Numbered from the stretch's first letter, positions 11,121 through 22,175 are shown. The stretch is DNA of 33,152 nucleotides from an uncultured beta proteobacterium (GCA_903995005.1 CAJEZV010000011.1:1-33152), one strand, 5' to 3'. Notes: a model not told the origin generated them from the letters alone. A program made the numbers and translations.

Positions 11121-12263
11121 TTACCCGTTTTGTCCCACTGGGGCTGGGCTTAAGACAACCCTGACTGAATCAGCCGTTTTATTGCCATCAAAGTCTAGCC
11201 AAGCCTTGTTCTCAAAGTCATATAGCTTACATTTGCGGGCAGTATCGAAGTACCAGTCCCAAGAGAACTTTTGAACAAAAATACGCTCTGGAAGGATGGT
11301 TTCCAGGGTGTTTTGGGCCTCTTGGAGGCGATAGAGGGGCACGCTCATATCCACGTGATGGGCTGTGTGCTCCATGATGTGGTGCATTAAAGAGCCCCAA
11401 ATCCAGTTAAATGTGAGGTGAACCGTAGTGGAAACAAACGGTTGGGCGCGCAACCACTCAGACTTTTTGTCATACCAAGAGACTGATGGGTGCGTATGGT
11501 GAACGTAGACCACAAAACCAATCATGCCGTTCCAGAATAAAAATGGGACTGCGAAACCAGTAATGAGTCCAACCCAAATAGATTGACCAGTAGCAATTGC
11601 TCCTGCAATTAAACAAGCAAGCCAAATGATTGCGAAACCAGTAACAAGCAAATTGTCTTTTAAGAAAATTGGGCGATCACCCGGTTTATTTTTAGCATTT
11701 GGGAAGTACTCGCGTCTCCACCAAATCTCAATCAAGTAATAAAAAACCGGACCCCAGCCACTGCGATAAAGGCGCTCTAGAGCCTTACGCCATAAGGGTA
11801 GCGCGTCATACTCAGATTTAGATAGGGGCGCCCAAACAAAATCAAAACCTTTTAAATTTGTTTGACCATGGTGCACTACGTTGTGACCAACATCCCACAA
11901 GCTATACGGTGTGAGTGATGGCAAAAATGCAATACGTCCTAATACTTTGTTGAGTTCGCGATTTGGAGTAAAGCTTTGATGGCAAGCATCGTGACCCAAA
12001 ATAAAGATGCGACCAGTTACAAATCCAGCAATTAAGCCGAAAATAATTTTGAGAAGAATGTTTTCAACAAAAATCGTGCCAGCGATACAGCCAAGCCATA
12101 AGGCTGCATCGATAAAGAGAAGCATGATTGCGCGGCCTGTTTCGCCTTGCGCCATTGGAATGAGCCAGCTCCGAATAATTTTGCGGTGCGGTAATGGCGC
12201 CTCAGGAGGCAGCGGATTAGTTAGGGATGGCTCTGAAAGGGCTGAATTTAGATGTGTAGACAC
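11121..12263 (-). CDS. Membrane fatty acid desaturase
   Basis: A di-iron integral membrane desaturase, likely introducing a double bond into an acyl chain at the inner membrane. Counting from the upstream TTG, the His clusters are HDACH (95-99), HNVVHH (131-136), VHHTHP (258-263) and HHIMEHTAHH (298-307), which together supply the iron ligands. Hydrophobic segments lie near 50-92 and 208-258. The frame opens at TTG 12275, but GTG 12263 (protein MSTHLNSALSEP) is an equally good start; neither has a clear Shine-Dalgarno and there is no early ATG. The His spacing resembles delta-12/omega-3 type enzymes rather than acyl-CoA delta-9 types, but the substrate and position cannot be fixed from sequence. 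Transcription may read through from tRNA-Arg 83 bases upstream. Confidence 0.85.
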   Translation of the reverse strand: MSTHLNSALSEPSLTNPLPPEAPLPHRKIIRSWLIPMAQGETGRAIMLLFIDAALWLGCIAGTIFVENILLKIIFGLIAGFVTGRIFILGHDACHQSFTPNRELNKVLGRIAFLPSLTPYSLWDVGHNVVHHGQTNLKGFDFVWAPLSKSEYDALPLWRKALERLYRSGWGPVFYYLIEIWWRREYFPNAKNKPGDRPIFLKDNLLVTGFAIIWLACLIAGAIATGQSIWVGLITGFAVPFLFWNGMIGFVVYVHHTHPSVSWYDKKSEWLRAQPFVSTTVHLTFNWIWGSLMHHIMEHTAHHVDMSVPLYRLQEAQNTLETILPERIFVQKFSWDWYFDTARKCKLYDFENKAWLDFDGNKTADSVRVVLSPAPVGQNG

Positions 12264-12345
12264 GATAAGAATCAATAAGTTAGACTCAAATGATAGTGGT
12301 TTTTGCTTTTCTATGCATGACGTAGGTCAAAAACCCCTTCTGTTT

Positions 12346-12421
12346 TGGCGCGCCCGGCAGGAATCGAACCTGCGACCCTTGGCTTCGGAGGCCAATACTC
12401 TATCCACTGAGCTACGGGCGC
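12346..12421 (-). tRNA. tRNA-Arg(CCG)
   Basis: The minus strand folds as a 76-base tRNA including an encoded CCA: acceptor GCGCCCG pairs with CGGGCGC, the anticodon stem TTGGC/GCCAA encloses loop CTCCGAA with anticodon CCG, and the T arm carries GGTTCGATTCC. It reads the Arg codon CGG. Confidence 0.97.
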
Positions 12422-12444
12422 CAGGAAAATCTGGATACCCCGCC

Positions 12445-12450
12445 ATTATA
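12445..12450 (-). promoter_or_regulatory. -10 element of the tRNA-Arg promoter
   Basis: A perfect TATAAT on the minus strand lies 24 bases before the mature tRNA, placing the start point about 17 bases upstream of it. The -35 region is poor. Confidence 0.5.
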
Positions 12451-12475
12451 AGTGCCTATAGCCCTTCTCTCTAGT

Positions 12476-12481
12476 TATAAT
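12476..12481 (+). promoter_or_regulatory. -10 element for the small membrane protein gene
   Basis: A perfect TATAAT on the plus strand sits 42 bases before the ATG at 12524 and 26 bases from the oppositely directed TATAAT of tRNA-Arg. No good -35 is visible at the usual distance. Confidence 0.4.
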
Positions 12482-12523
12482 CACCGCAAAACAACCCTAA
12501 AACCCAATAAATAATAAATTCCT

Positions 12524-12754
12524 ATGAGCAACGAGCACGGAAATCTGATCAAGTCCCCAAAACAACTCATCATCATGGTGTTTGCAAGCTTTTTTGTACC
12601 CCTGATCATTATTTTGTTGTTAATGGTGTTTGTAAATAGTGGCAAGCGTGGCGACTCTTCAACCACTAGCGAGCAATTAATCAAGCCCGTTGCACAGCTC
12701 AATTTACAAGACTCCAGTGCGCCAGCGGATCCTAAAGCGCCCGATACCAAGTAA
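12524..12754 (+). CDS. Small membrane protein resembling the anchor of c5-type cytochromes
   Basis: A 76-residue protein with a short charged N-terminus (MSNEHGNLIKSPKQL), one strong membrane helix at about 15-37, a basic flank (SGKRG) and a hydrophilic periplasmic tail ending APADPKAPDTK. The N-terminus strongly resembles my memory of the anchor segment of membrane-bound c5-family cytochromes of Burkholderiales (IKTPKQL followed by the helix), and the KPVAQ stretch resembles the linker that leads to the haem domain there. No CxxCH follows and the gene stops before a strong terminator, so if related it has lost or never had the haem domain. A function is not known to me. Upstream TATAAT and downstream terminator support a real gene. 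Confidence 0.65.
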   Translation: MSNEHGNLIKSPKQLIIMVFASFFVPLIIILLLMVFVNSGKRGDSSTTSEQLIKPVAQLNLQDSSAPADPKAPDTK

Positions 12755-12771
12755 TTGCTTCTAGCACTCAA

Positions 12772-12803
12772 CAAAAGCTCGCTGTAGGCGAGCTTTTGTT
12801 TTT
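12772..12803. terminator. Bidirectional rho-independent terminator
   Basis: CAAAAGCTCGC (12772-12782) and GCGAGCTTTTG (12788-12798) form an 11-bp stem with loop TGTAG, followed by TTTTT on the plus strand. It lies between the convergent small membrane protein gene and rsmI; the rsmI TAA (12804-12802) overlaps the T run. Confidence 0.92.
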
Positions 12804-13701
12804 AGTTGCCTACGCCTTTTGCATCCAGGGCAACCTGATAGGCCTCTTTTTTTGTAATTCCTAATGCTTGAGATAGAACCGCAGCAATTTCTTTGCTGCC
12901 AAGGTAAGGGCTAAGCGCGTTTGCCCACAGCAAGAGTGATTCCTGCTCTGGAGCCTCATCAGAGCTAGCTTGTCGCCCCGCCACTAGAACAATAAATTCA
13001 CCCTTCAAGCTCTCTGCATTTTCTAGCCATGATGGGATTTCGCTGGCTTTAATGGAAACAAGTTGCTCAAACTTTTTAGTTAATTCACGGCAAATAAAGA
13101 CTTGGCGTGTCGAATCTAAAGCAGTTGAAAGCAAAAGTAGTGTTTCGCGAATGTGATGTGGAGACTCAAAGAAGATGCTTGTTTTTTTGTTGCTGCAAAT
13201 ATCTTGCAACAGTGCATCTCGCTCCTTGGCTTTATTTGGCCAGAAGCCTAGGAACTGAAAACGCCCTTCTGAATTCAGCATCACTGATCCGGATGCGGAG
13301 ATTGCACAAGACACTGCGCTGGCACCGGGAATGGGAAGCACTCGATAGCCGGCCTTCTGTACTTCATGTACTAATCTCGCACCAGGATCTGAAACCCCAG
13401 GAGTTCCTGCATCCGATATATATGCCCAGCGCTCACCGTTTGCAAGACTTTGAACAACAGTTTGCGCGCCCCCAACTTCATTATGTTCATGAAGTGCCAG
13501 ACATTTTTTGTGAATGCCAAATTGCTGTAAAAGCGCCGCACTATGCCTGGTGTCCTCGCAGGCAATACCATCCACTGCGTTTAATACATGTAACGCTCGC
13601 AAAGTGATGTCCCCCATATTGCCGATTGGGGTGGCAACCATATAGAGGGCTCCAGCAGGCAAATCCTGTTGGTTCAAAAAATCAAATGAGCCTATTTCCA
13701 T
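12802..13701 (-). CDS. rsmI: 16S rRNA (cytidine-1402 2'-O)-methyltransferase RsmI
   Basis: A 299-residue SAM-dependent methyltransferase of the tetrapyrrole-methylase fold that modifies C1402 in the decoding centre of 16S rRNA. Diagnostic segments: LYMVATPIGNMGDITLRAL at the N-terminus, CEDTRHSAALL, YISDAGTPGVSDPGARLV (SAM site), IPGASAVSCAIS and FFESPHHIRETL. The length is close to the usual 280-290. A start further in (LPAGALYMV region) is possible because the first 15 residues are variable, but ATG 13701 gives no conflict. It is transcribed away from diaA, the arrangement seen at the E. coli rsmI-yraN-diaA-dolP locus, but yraN is absent here. Confidence 0.95.
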   Translation of the reverse strand: MEIGSFDFLNQQDLPAGALYMVATPIGNMGDITLRALHVLNAVDGIACEDTRHSAALLQQFGIHKKCLALHEHNEVGGAQTVVQSLANGERWAYISDAGTPGVSDPGARLVHEVQKAGYRVLPIPGASAVSCAISASGSVMLNSEGRFQFLGFWPNKAKERDALLQDICSNKKTSIFFESPHHIRETLLLLSTALDSTRQVFICRELTKKFEQLVSIKASEIPSWLENAESLKGEFIVLVAGRQASSDEAPEQESLLLWANALSPYLGSKEIAAVLSQALGITKKEAYQVALDAKGVGN

Positions 13702-13786
13702 GGGGACATCTTCTGCGTAAGATTAGTGATAAGTGAGAGCATACGTTGCTTTAGAAATTAACCCCAGTTTGGCGCATAATATTGGC

Positions 13787-14389
13787 ATGGATAAAAATAC
13801 TATTGAAGCCCTGCGTAAACGCGCAGCACAACATTTTTTAGACAGCATTGCAGTAAAGCAAGAGGCTGAAAAAGTCCTTCCTGAATTTGTTGCTCGCGGC
13901 GTATTGGCAATGGTAGATTGTTTGAGGTCTGGCGGCAAAGTCATGGCTTGCGGCAACGGCGGTTCTGCTGCCGATGCTCAGCATTTTGCTGCAGAACTCA
14001 TTGGCCGATTTGAGCGCGAGCGTGAAGAATTGGCGGCAATTGCGTTAACGACAGACTCATCTATCCTGACCGCCGTTGGAAATGATTACAGCTACGACGA
14101 TATCTTTAGCAAACAAGTTCGCGGGCTTGGAAAAAAAGGCGACATCCTTTTGGGAATTTCAACTTCCGGTAACTCTAAGAATGTTGTTAAAGCAATCGAA
14201 GCAGCAAAGAAGATGGGCATCAAAATTATTGCCTTTACTGGCAATGGCGGTGGCAAGATTGCTACTTTGCTCGATAAAGATGACATTCATTTGTGCGTTC
14301 CCTCTACTCGTACTGCACGTATTCAAGAAACGCATTTAGTTTTGTTGCATAGCCTATGCGATGGTGTCGATCACGTTTTATACGACTAA
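13787..14389 (+). CDS. diaA: SIS-domain protein, DnaA initiator-associating protein (DiaA) type
   Basis: A 200-residue single SIS-domain protein starting MDKNTIEALRKRAAQHFLDS; the frame is open to a GTG at 13733, but that extension is not family-like. Signature segments GNGGSAADAQHFAAELIGRFE, ISTSGNSKNVVKAIEAA and TARIQETHL are present. In E. coli DiaA binds DnaA and promotes ordered assembly at oriC; the related enzyme GmhA is a sedoheptulose-7-phosphate isomerase. Overall resemblance and its position between rsmI and a BON lipoprotein favour DiaA, although databases often name such proteins phosphoheptose isomerase. No Shine-Dalgarno precedes the ATG, and a CATAAT lies just 6 bases upstream. 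Confidence 0.82.
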   Translation: MDKNTIEALRKRAAQHFLDSIAVKQEAEKVLPEFVARGVLAMVDCLRSGGKVMACGNGGSAADAQHFAAELIGRFEREREELAAIALTTDSSILTAVGNDYSYDDIFSKQVRGLGKKGDILLGISTSGNSKNVVKAIEAAKKMGIKIIAFTGNGGGKIATLLDKDDIHLCVPSTRTARIQETHLVLLHSLCDGVDHVLYD

Positions 14390-14424
14390 ATTTTTCCGCT
14401 CAATTCATTTCAGAAAACACACTA

Positions 14425-15075
14425 ATGCGCACCTTCTTTTTCATCAAGCTTGTTGTTGCCTTAATGACAGTATCTCAACTGTCATCTTGTGCAGTTGTTG
14501 CTGTTGGAGGCGTCACCGCAACCGCAACTATATTGGCTGATCGTCGCAGTCCCGGCGCGCAAGCAATTGACAAAGGAATTCAACTTGAAGCAAATAATGC
14601 TCTCGATAAAAAGTTTGGAGATAGGGCGCATATTAATGTCACTTCTTTTAATCAGAAGGTGCTCTTAACTGGCGAAGTAAAAGATGCTGATATCAAGGGT
14701 GAGGCAGGAGCATACGTGAAGGCCATGAAGAATGCGCGCACTGTGTATAACGAACTGATCATTGGCCCCAACAGTAGCTATACGGCCCGTGCCAATGACT
14801 CCTATTTAGAGTCTAAGATCAAAATACAAATGGTTTTTACAGAGAAGCTGCCATCAAATTCAATGGCAATTGTTGCTGAAGGTAGCAGCGTTTACTTGAT
14901 GGGGATCTTGACACAAGGTGAAGCAGATTTGGCTAAAAAAATTGCTAGCAACACAAACGGCGTGAAAGATGTTTATGTTTATTTTGACATCATTTCTGAT
15001 GCGGAAAAAGCGCGCCTAGAGAGGCAAGGCAAGGCTGAACAATCACAGCCAGATAGTCCGCCAAAATATCAGTAA
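14425..15075 (+). CDS. dolP: BON-domain outer-membrane lipoprotein (DolP-like)
   Basis: A 216-residue protein. The N-terminal signal MRTFFFIKLVVALMTVSQLS ends in lipobox L19-S-S-C22, and the residue after Cys is Ala rather than Asp, consistent with outer-membrane sorting. Two BON repeats follow, roughly residues 40-105 (INVTSFNQKVLLTGEV) and 120-185 (MAIVAEGSSVYLMGILT). DolP (YraP) supports outer-membrane integrity and BamA stability in E. coli. The ATG at 14425 is chosen because it directly starts the signal peptide; the frame is open upstream into diaA. The gene begins 35 bases after diaA and is probably co-transcribed. Confidence 0.88.
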   Translation: MRTFFFIKLVVALMTVSQLSSCAVVAVGGVTATATILADRRSPGAQAIDKGIQLEANNALDKKFGDRAHINVTSFNQKVLLTGEVKDADIKGEAGAYVKAMKNARTVYNELIIGPNSSYTARANDSYLESKIKIQMVFTEKLPSNSMAIVAEGSSVYLMGILTQGEADLAKKIASNTNGVKDVYVYFDIISDAEKARLERQGKAEQSQPDSPPKYQ

Positions 15076-15093
15076 TTAGAATACAAAAAGCTG

Positions 15094-15456
15094 TTGATAC
15101 ACGCGCTGCATAAAGCTATAAAAATATTTTTTTTATTTGCATTGCTTGCTTTGCATTTTCAATTTGCGCAAGCAAGCAGCGAAGACCAAAAAGCCTATGG
15201 AGTTGCAAAACAAAATGCATGTTTGGGTTGTCATGCAGTGAATAAAAAAATTGTTGGCCCTAGTTTCGAAGCGGTTGCAAAAAAATATCAAGCCGACTCA
15301 AATGCACAAACATTCCTAAAAAATAAAATTGCTAAAGGCGGGGCTGGTTCATGGGGCGTAGTTCCCATGCCTGCTAATGCAAAATTAAGTGACGCAGATT
15401 TATCACTCTTAACGAGTTGGATATTGCGTGGCGCGCCGAATAAAAATCAAAACTAA
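15094..15456 (+). CDS. Small periplasmic c-type cytochrome
   Basis: A 120-residue class I cytochrome c. A signal peptide with a hydrophobic core (IFFLFALLALHF) and probable cleavage at AQA-SS (residues 25-29) exports it. The haem-binding CLGCH is at 43-47, and the likely axial Met92 is in VVPMPAN; a KKYQAD segment and a C-terminal helix (LLTSWILRG) are typical of the c551/c552 type. It would carry single electrons in the periplasm; the partner is unknown. The only usable start is TTG at 15094 (MIHALHKAIK), 18 bases after the lipoprotein gene, so it probably belongs to the diaA-dolP operon. The stop is only 3 bases from the convergent GNAT gene, and no terminator is visible. Confidence 0.9.
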   Translation: MIHALHKAIKIFFLFALLALHFQFAQASSEDQKAYGVAKQNACLGCHAVNKKIVGPSFEAVAKKYQADSNAQTFLKNKIAKGGAGSWGVVPMPANAKLSDADLSLLTSWILRGAPNKNQN

Positions 15457-15459
15457 AAA

Positions 15460-16218
15460 TTAAGGCGCGATTCCAGGCCTGCCCAAGAGCCACCACCATG
15501 CTTGATTGGATCTTTTTAGGTTTTCTTTCAAGGCGTAATCCATATCGGCCCATTGCTCATTAGCTGCTTCTTCAACAATACTTGCAGGGCTAGCTGGCGG
15601 TAATTTCAGGTAAGCATCCGCATCGCCATAAGCATATTCCACGCTCATGCCGGCCTTTTGTGCCAAATGCATCATTGCTTTGTTATTGGATAAACAGTGA
15701 ACGTATAAGGTTTCAATGCGAGTATTGCGTGAATGAACGGCAGAGCGTTGCAGCAACGCCGTGCCAAAGCCCTGGGCCCGCCCTTCTGGCAATACGGAGA
15801 CGCCAAATTCGGCAGCGCGAGCTTGGCCCTTGATCTCTGGCAAATAAGCCAAGTGAGCCATTCCTACAAGGGTTAAATTCAAGTCATAGATGCCAAAAAT
15901 CGTGTCTTTATTGAAGTCTAGGTGTTCTACGTAGTGTTCGATCACCTCATTGGGGGTTTGAGTGCCAAACCGTAGGCGACGATCCTCATCATCCAGCTTC
16001 AATAAGTGCTGAAGTATTTCTTTTCTGTGCCCAGCATGCAGATCCCTAACAGGGACAGCTTGCGCTGCCATATGAGGCTTACCAGGTAAGTGTTTACTCG
16101 CTAATTTATTGTGCATAGCAACAATTTTAGCAGAAAAGTCAGAAAATTTCAGGGTTTTCCCTAATTTATTGCCGATGCGCAAAAAAGCATCAAAAAGGAC
16201 GTTTTGCTGCGGACTCAA
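15460..16218 (-). CDS. GNAT-family N-acetyltransferase
   Basis: A frame of 252 codons from TTG 16218. The acetyl-CoA-binding motif A is VSVLPEGRAQGFGTALLQRS, with R147-A-Q-G-F-G152 matching Q/R-x-x-G-x-G/A. The conserved acidic N-terminal part DDEDRRLRFG and a C-terminal LYVHCLSNNKAMMHLAQKAGM complete the fold. The acceptor substrate is unknown. The start is uncertain: ATG 16116 (MHNKLASKHLPG) and ATG 16071 (MAAQAVPVRDLHAGH) are alternatives, the latter beginning right at the usual GNAT core; none has a good Shine-Dalgarno. It points away from the rRNA operon, whose promoter region abuts it. Confidence 0.82.
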   Translation of the reverse strand: MSPQQNVLFDAFLRIGNKLGKTLKFSDFSAKIVAMHNKLASKHLPGKPHMAAQAVPVRDLHAGHRKEILQHLLKLDDEDRRLRFGTQTPNEVIEHYVEHLDFNKDTIFGIYDLNLTLVGMAHLAYLPEIKGQARAAEFGVSVLPEGRAQGFGTALLQRSAVHSRNTRIETLYVHCLSNNKAMMHLAQKAGMSVEYAYGDADAYLKLPPASPASIVEEAANEQWADMDYALKENLKRSNQAWWWLLGRPGIAP

Positions 16219-16358
16219 CCCTAAAAATTTCCATAAAAAATGAACTTTTTGAAAAGAGGCCGAAATTTTTTTAAAAATTTATCTTATTGATTTAATTCGG
16301 ATTATTTTTAAGGTAGGAAAAAAAGAGCCCTTTTTTAGGAAAAAGACTGCGAAAGGTG
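16219..16358. other. Spacer upstream of the rRNA promoter, A/T tracts
   Basis: No gene is visible. The stretch 16250-16323 has runs of A and T (for example TTTTTTTAAAAATTTA) directly upstream of the rRNA -35, as expected of an UP element that binds the RNA polymerase alpha subunit. It must also hold the minus-strand promoter of the acetyltransferase gene, which I could not place. Confidence 0.45.
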
Positions 16359-16387
16359 TTGACAACCCTATTCGGGTATGTCATAGT
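16359..16387 (+). promoter_or_regulatory. rRNA operon promoter
   Basis: A perfect -35 TTGACA (16359-16364), a 17-base spacer and -10 CATAGT (16382-16387). The predicted start near 16394 places a hairpin GCTGAAT...ATTCAGC (16399-16426) at the 5' end of the transcript, followed by boxA. Confidence 0.75.
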
Positions 16388-16423
16388 CTCGCTTCTTCGC
16401 TGAATGTTTTTGAAAAACGATTC

Positions 16424-16440
16424 AGCCCTCTTTAAAAATT
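16424..16440 (+). promoter_or_regulatory. boxA-like antitermination site in the 16S leader
   Basis: AGCCCTCTTTAAAAATT resembles the boxA consensus (core CTCTTTAA), bound by NusB-NusE to prevent Rho-dependent termination of rRNA transcripts. A second copy precedes 23S at 18442-18455. Confidence 0.6.
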
Positions 16441-16442
16441 AG

Positions 16443-16465
16443 TCAACCGATAATTGTGGGTACTA
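16443..16465 (+). other. 5' strand of the 16S precursor processing stem
   Basis: TCAACCGATAATTGTGGGTA and the next three bases pair with 18167-18189 downstream of 16S over 23 positions with only wobble-type and single mismatches. This is the expected RNase III stem around pre-16S. Confidence 0.75.
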
Positions 16466-16500
16466 GGCGAAAGCATCCAGTCAGGCGAAAGCATCCAGTC
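16465..16500 (+). repeat. Perfect 18-bp tandem duplication in the rRNA leader
   Basis: AGGCGAAAGCATCCAGTC occurs twice head to tail (16465-16482 and 16483-16500) with no mismatch. It starts exactly at the end of the 16S processing stem. The AGCATC in each copy can pair with GATGCT at 18154-18159 on the far side of 16S. The second copy also enters a local hairpin with a UUCG loop (GTCC-TTCG-GGAC, 16498-16509). Confidence 0.95.
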
Positions 16501-16610
16501 CTTCGGGACAGATGTAAACAAATAGTACTCATAGACAGTAAAAAGATTTGGTTTTATTACCAAGTCAATTTCTTGAATGAGTGCGACGATCCGCAAGGAT
16601 CACAGGAATT

Positions 16611-18146
<1,536 letters not shown>

Positions 18147-18166
18147 GAGAAAAGATGCTGGAGCTA

Positions 18167-18189
18167 TAGTGCCCACACTTATCGGTTGA
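18167..18189 (+). other. 3' strand of the 16S precursor processing stem
   Basis: Complementary to 16443-16465 (TAGTGCCCACACTTATCGGT plus three bases). Its distance of about 24 bases beyond the mature 16S end suits RNase III processing. Confidence 0.75.
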
Positions 18190-18202
18190 CAATAAAAGCC
18201 AC

Positions 18203-18279
18203 GGGTCTGTAGCTCAGCTGGTTAGAGCACTGTGTTGATAACGCAGGGGTCGTAGGTTCAAGTCCTACCAGACCCACCA
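18203..18279 (+). tRNA. tRNA-Ile(GAT)
   Basis: A 77-base cloverleaf from GGGTCTGTAGCTCAG to the encoded CCA. Anticodon loop TTGATAA gives GAT. It is in the 16S-23S spacer, its usual place. Confidence 0.98.
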
Positions 18280-18309
18280 ATCAGCGTTGATATGGACTTA
18301 GTGGACGTT

Positions 18310-18385
18310 GGGGGATTAGCTCAGCTGGGAGAGCACCTGCTTTGCAAGCAGGGGGTCGTCGGTTCGATCCCGTCATCCTCCACCA
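18310..18385 (+). tRNA. tRNA-Ala(TGC)
   Basis: A 76-base cloverleaf from GGGGGATTAGCTCAG to CCA. Loop TTTGCAA gives anticodon TGC. It follows tRNA-Ile by 30 bases in the rRNA spacer. Confidence 0.98.
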
Positions 18386-18441
18386 ACATCTAAATGTCAA
18401 AACTAAGCGAACATTTAATCGTTTAGTTTTGCCATTTATGG

Positions 18442-18462
18442 CTGTTCTTTAAAAATTTGAGT
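18442..18462 (+). promoter_or_regulatory. boxA and 5' strand of the 23S processing stem
   Basis: TGTTCTTTAAAAATT is a good boxA. It runs into ATTTGAGTAAGCA (18454-18466 region), which is the exact complement of TGCTTACTCAAAT after 23S, giving a 13-bp RNase III stem. Confidence 0.7.
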
Positions 18463-18470
18463 AAGCAAAG

Positions 18471-18502
18471 TGTCAAATGTTTCTTTGAGAGGACATTTGA
18501 CA
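18471..18502 (+). other. 10-bp hairpin in the 23S leader
   Basis: TGTCAAATGT (18471-18480) and ACATTTGACA (18493-18502) are perfect inverted repeats with a 12-base loop, between boxA and mature 23S. The region to 18652 contains no gene. Confidence 0.7.
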
Positions 18503-18652
18503 ATGTAATAAGGGTAAAGATTGAATCATCAATCAGTAATACAAACGAGTTTTACCAAGTTCTTAACAAAGTACTTACAGTTTGGATTACGGCAAACATG
18601 TTAGAAGTAGAAGTAAAGCCTGTAACAGGCACTAGCAATGGTGCTCGTTATA

Positions 18653-21526
<2,874 letters not shown>

Positions 21527-21583
21527 TATAACCAGCACTATTGTGTTGGATGTTTGCCAGATTTAATCTGCATCCTTTTTACA

Positions 21584-21596
21584 TGCTTACTCAAAT
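21584..21596 (+). other. 3' strand of the 23S processing stem
   Basis: TGCTTACTCAAAT is the reverse complement of ATTTGAGTAAGCA upstream of 23S, so the ends of pre-23S can pair for RNase III cleavage. Confidence 0.75.
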
Positions 21597-21630
21597 AGAG
21601 TTGTTGATTTATCAGCAACTCGACCCTCTA

Positions 21631-21747
21631 CGCCCGGTGACCATAGCGAATTGGAACCACTCCTTCCCATCCCGAACAGGACAGTGAAACGATTCTACGC
21701 CGATGATAGTGCGGATTACCCGTGTGAAAGTAGGTAACTGCCGGGCA
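21631..21747 (+). rRNA. 5S ribosomal RNA
   Basis: About 117 bases. CGCCCGGTGACCATAGCGA at the 5' side pairs with CCGGGC at the 3' side, and CCCATCCCGAACAGGACAGT with GTGTGAAAGTAGGTAACTGC are standard 5S segments. Confidence 0.95.
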
Positions 21748-21755
21748 CCAATGCG

Positions 21756-21787
21756 ACGCCCAGACCCTTTTAGGTCTGGGCGTTTTT
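21756..21787 (+). terminator. Terminator of the rRNA operon
   Basis: ACGCCCAGACC (21756-21766) pairs with GGTCTGGGCGT (21773-21783) around loop CTTTTA, followed by a T run. Confidence 0.95.
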
Positions 21788-21811
21788 ACTTGTGCAAAGC
21801 GCTTAGAGAGA

Positions 21812-21840
21812 TTGACAGAAACTCCGTTTGGAGTCAGAAT
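21812..21840 (+). promoter_or_regulatory. Promoter of the tRNA-tuf operon
   Basis: Perfect -35 TTGACA (21812-21817), 17-base spacer, -10 CAGAAT (21835-21840), just upstream of tRNA-Tyr and 25 bases past the rRNA terminator. Confidence 0.7.
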
Positions 21841-21851
21841 ATTGGGTTCGC

Positions 21852-21936
21852 GGAGGGGTGTCCGAGCGGCTAAAGGAGGCAGACTGTAAATCTGTTGGCT
21901 ACGCCTACGTAGGTTCGAATCCTACCCCCTCCACCA
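21852..21936 (+). tRNA. tRNA-Tyr(GTA)
   Basis: An 85-base class II tRNA with long variable arm, from GGAGGGGTGTCCGAGCGG to CCA. Loop CTGTAAA gives anticodon GTA. Confidence 0.97.
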
Positions 21937-21941
21937 GATGT

Positions 21942-22015
21942 GCGGGATTAGTTTAATGGTAAAACAGCAGATTTCCAATCTTCGGTCAAGAGTTCGATTC
22001 TCTTATCCCGCTCCA
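21942..22015 (+). tRNA. tRNA-Gly(TCC)
   Basis: A 74-base cloverleaf from GCGGGATTAGTTTAATGG to CCA. Loop TTTCCAA gives anticodon TCC. Confidence 0.97.
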
Positions 22016-22036
22016 GAATTTGTAGCAAAAAGATTG

Positions 22037-22111
<75 letters not shown>

Positions 22112-22175
22112 AGGTTTCGTTTTATTAATTGTGTATTTCGTGTTTGGTTTAAGAGTTAACTAAAGGCAGATAAAA

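Noticed and set aside
12007-12474. Plus-strand frame of 155 codons
   Set aside because: Antisense to the desaturase and tRNA-Arg; its C-terminal part is the familiar false translation of a tRNA (ESNLRPLASEANTLSTELRAPG).
13107-13607. Plus-strand frame of 166 codons
   Set aside because: Entirely antisense to rsmI and without family-like sequence or a start signal.
16465-16500. CRISPR-like repeat
   Set aside because: Only two 18-bp copies without spacers, inside the rRNA leader.
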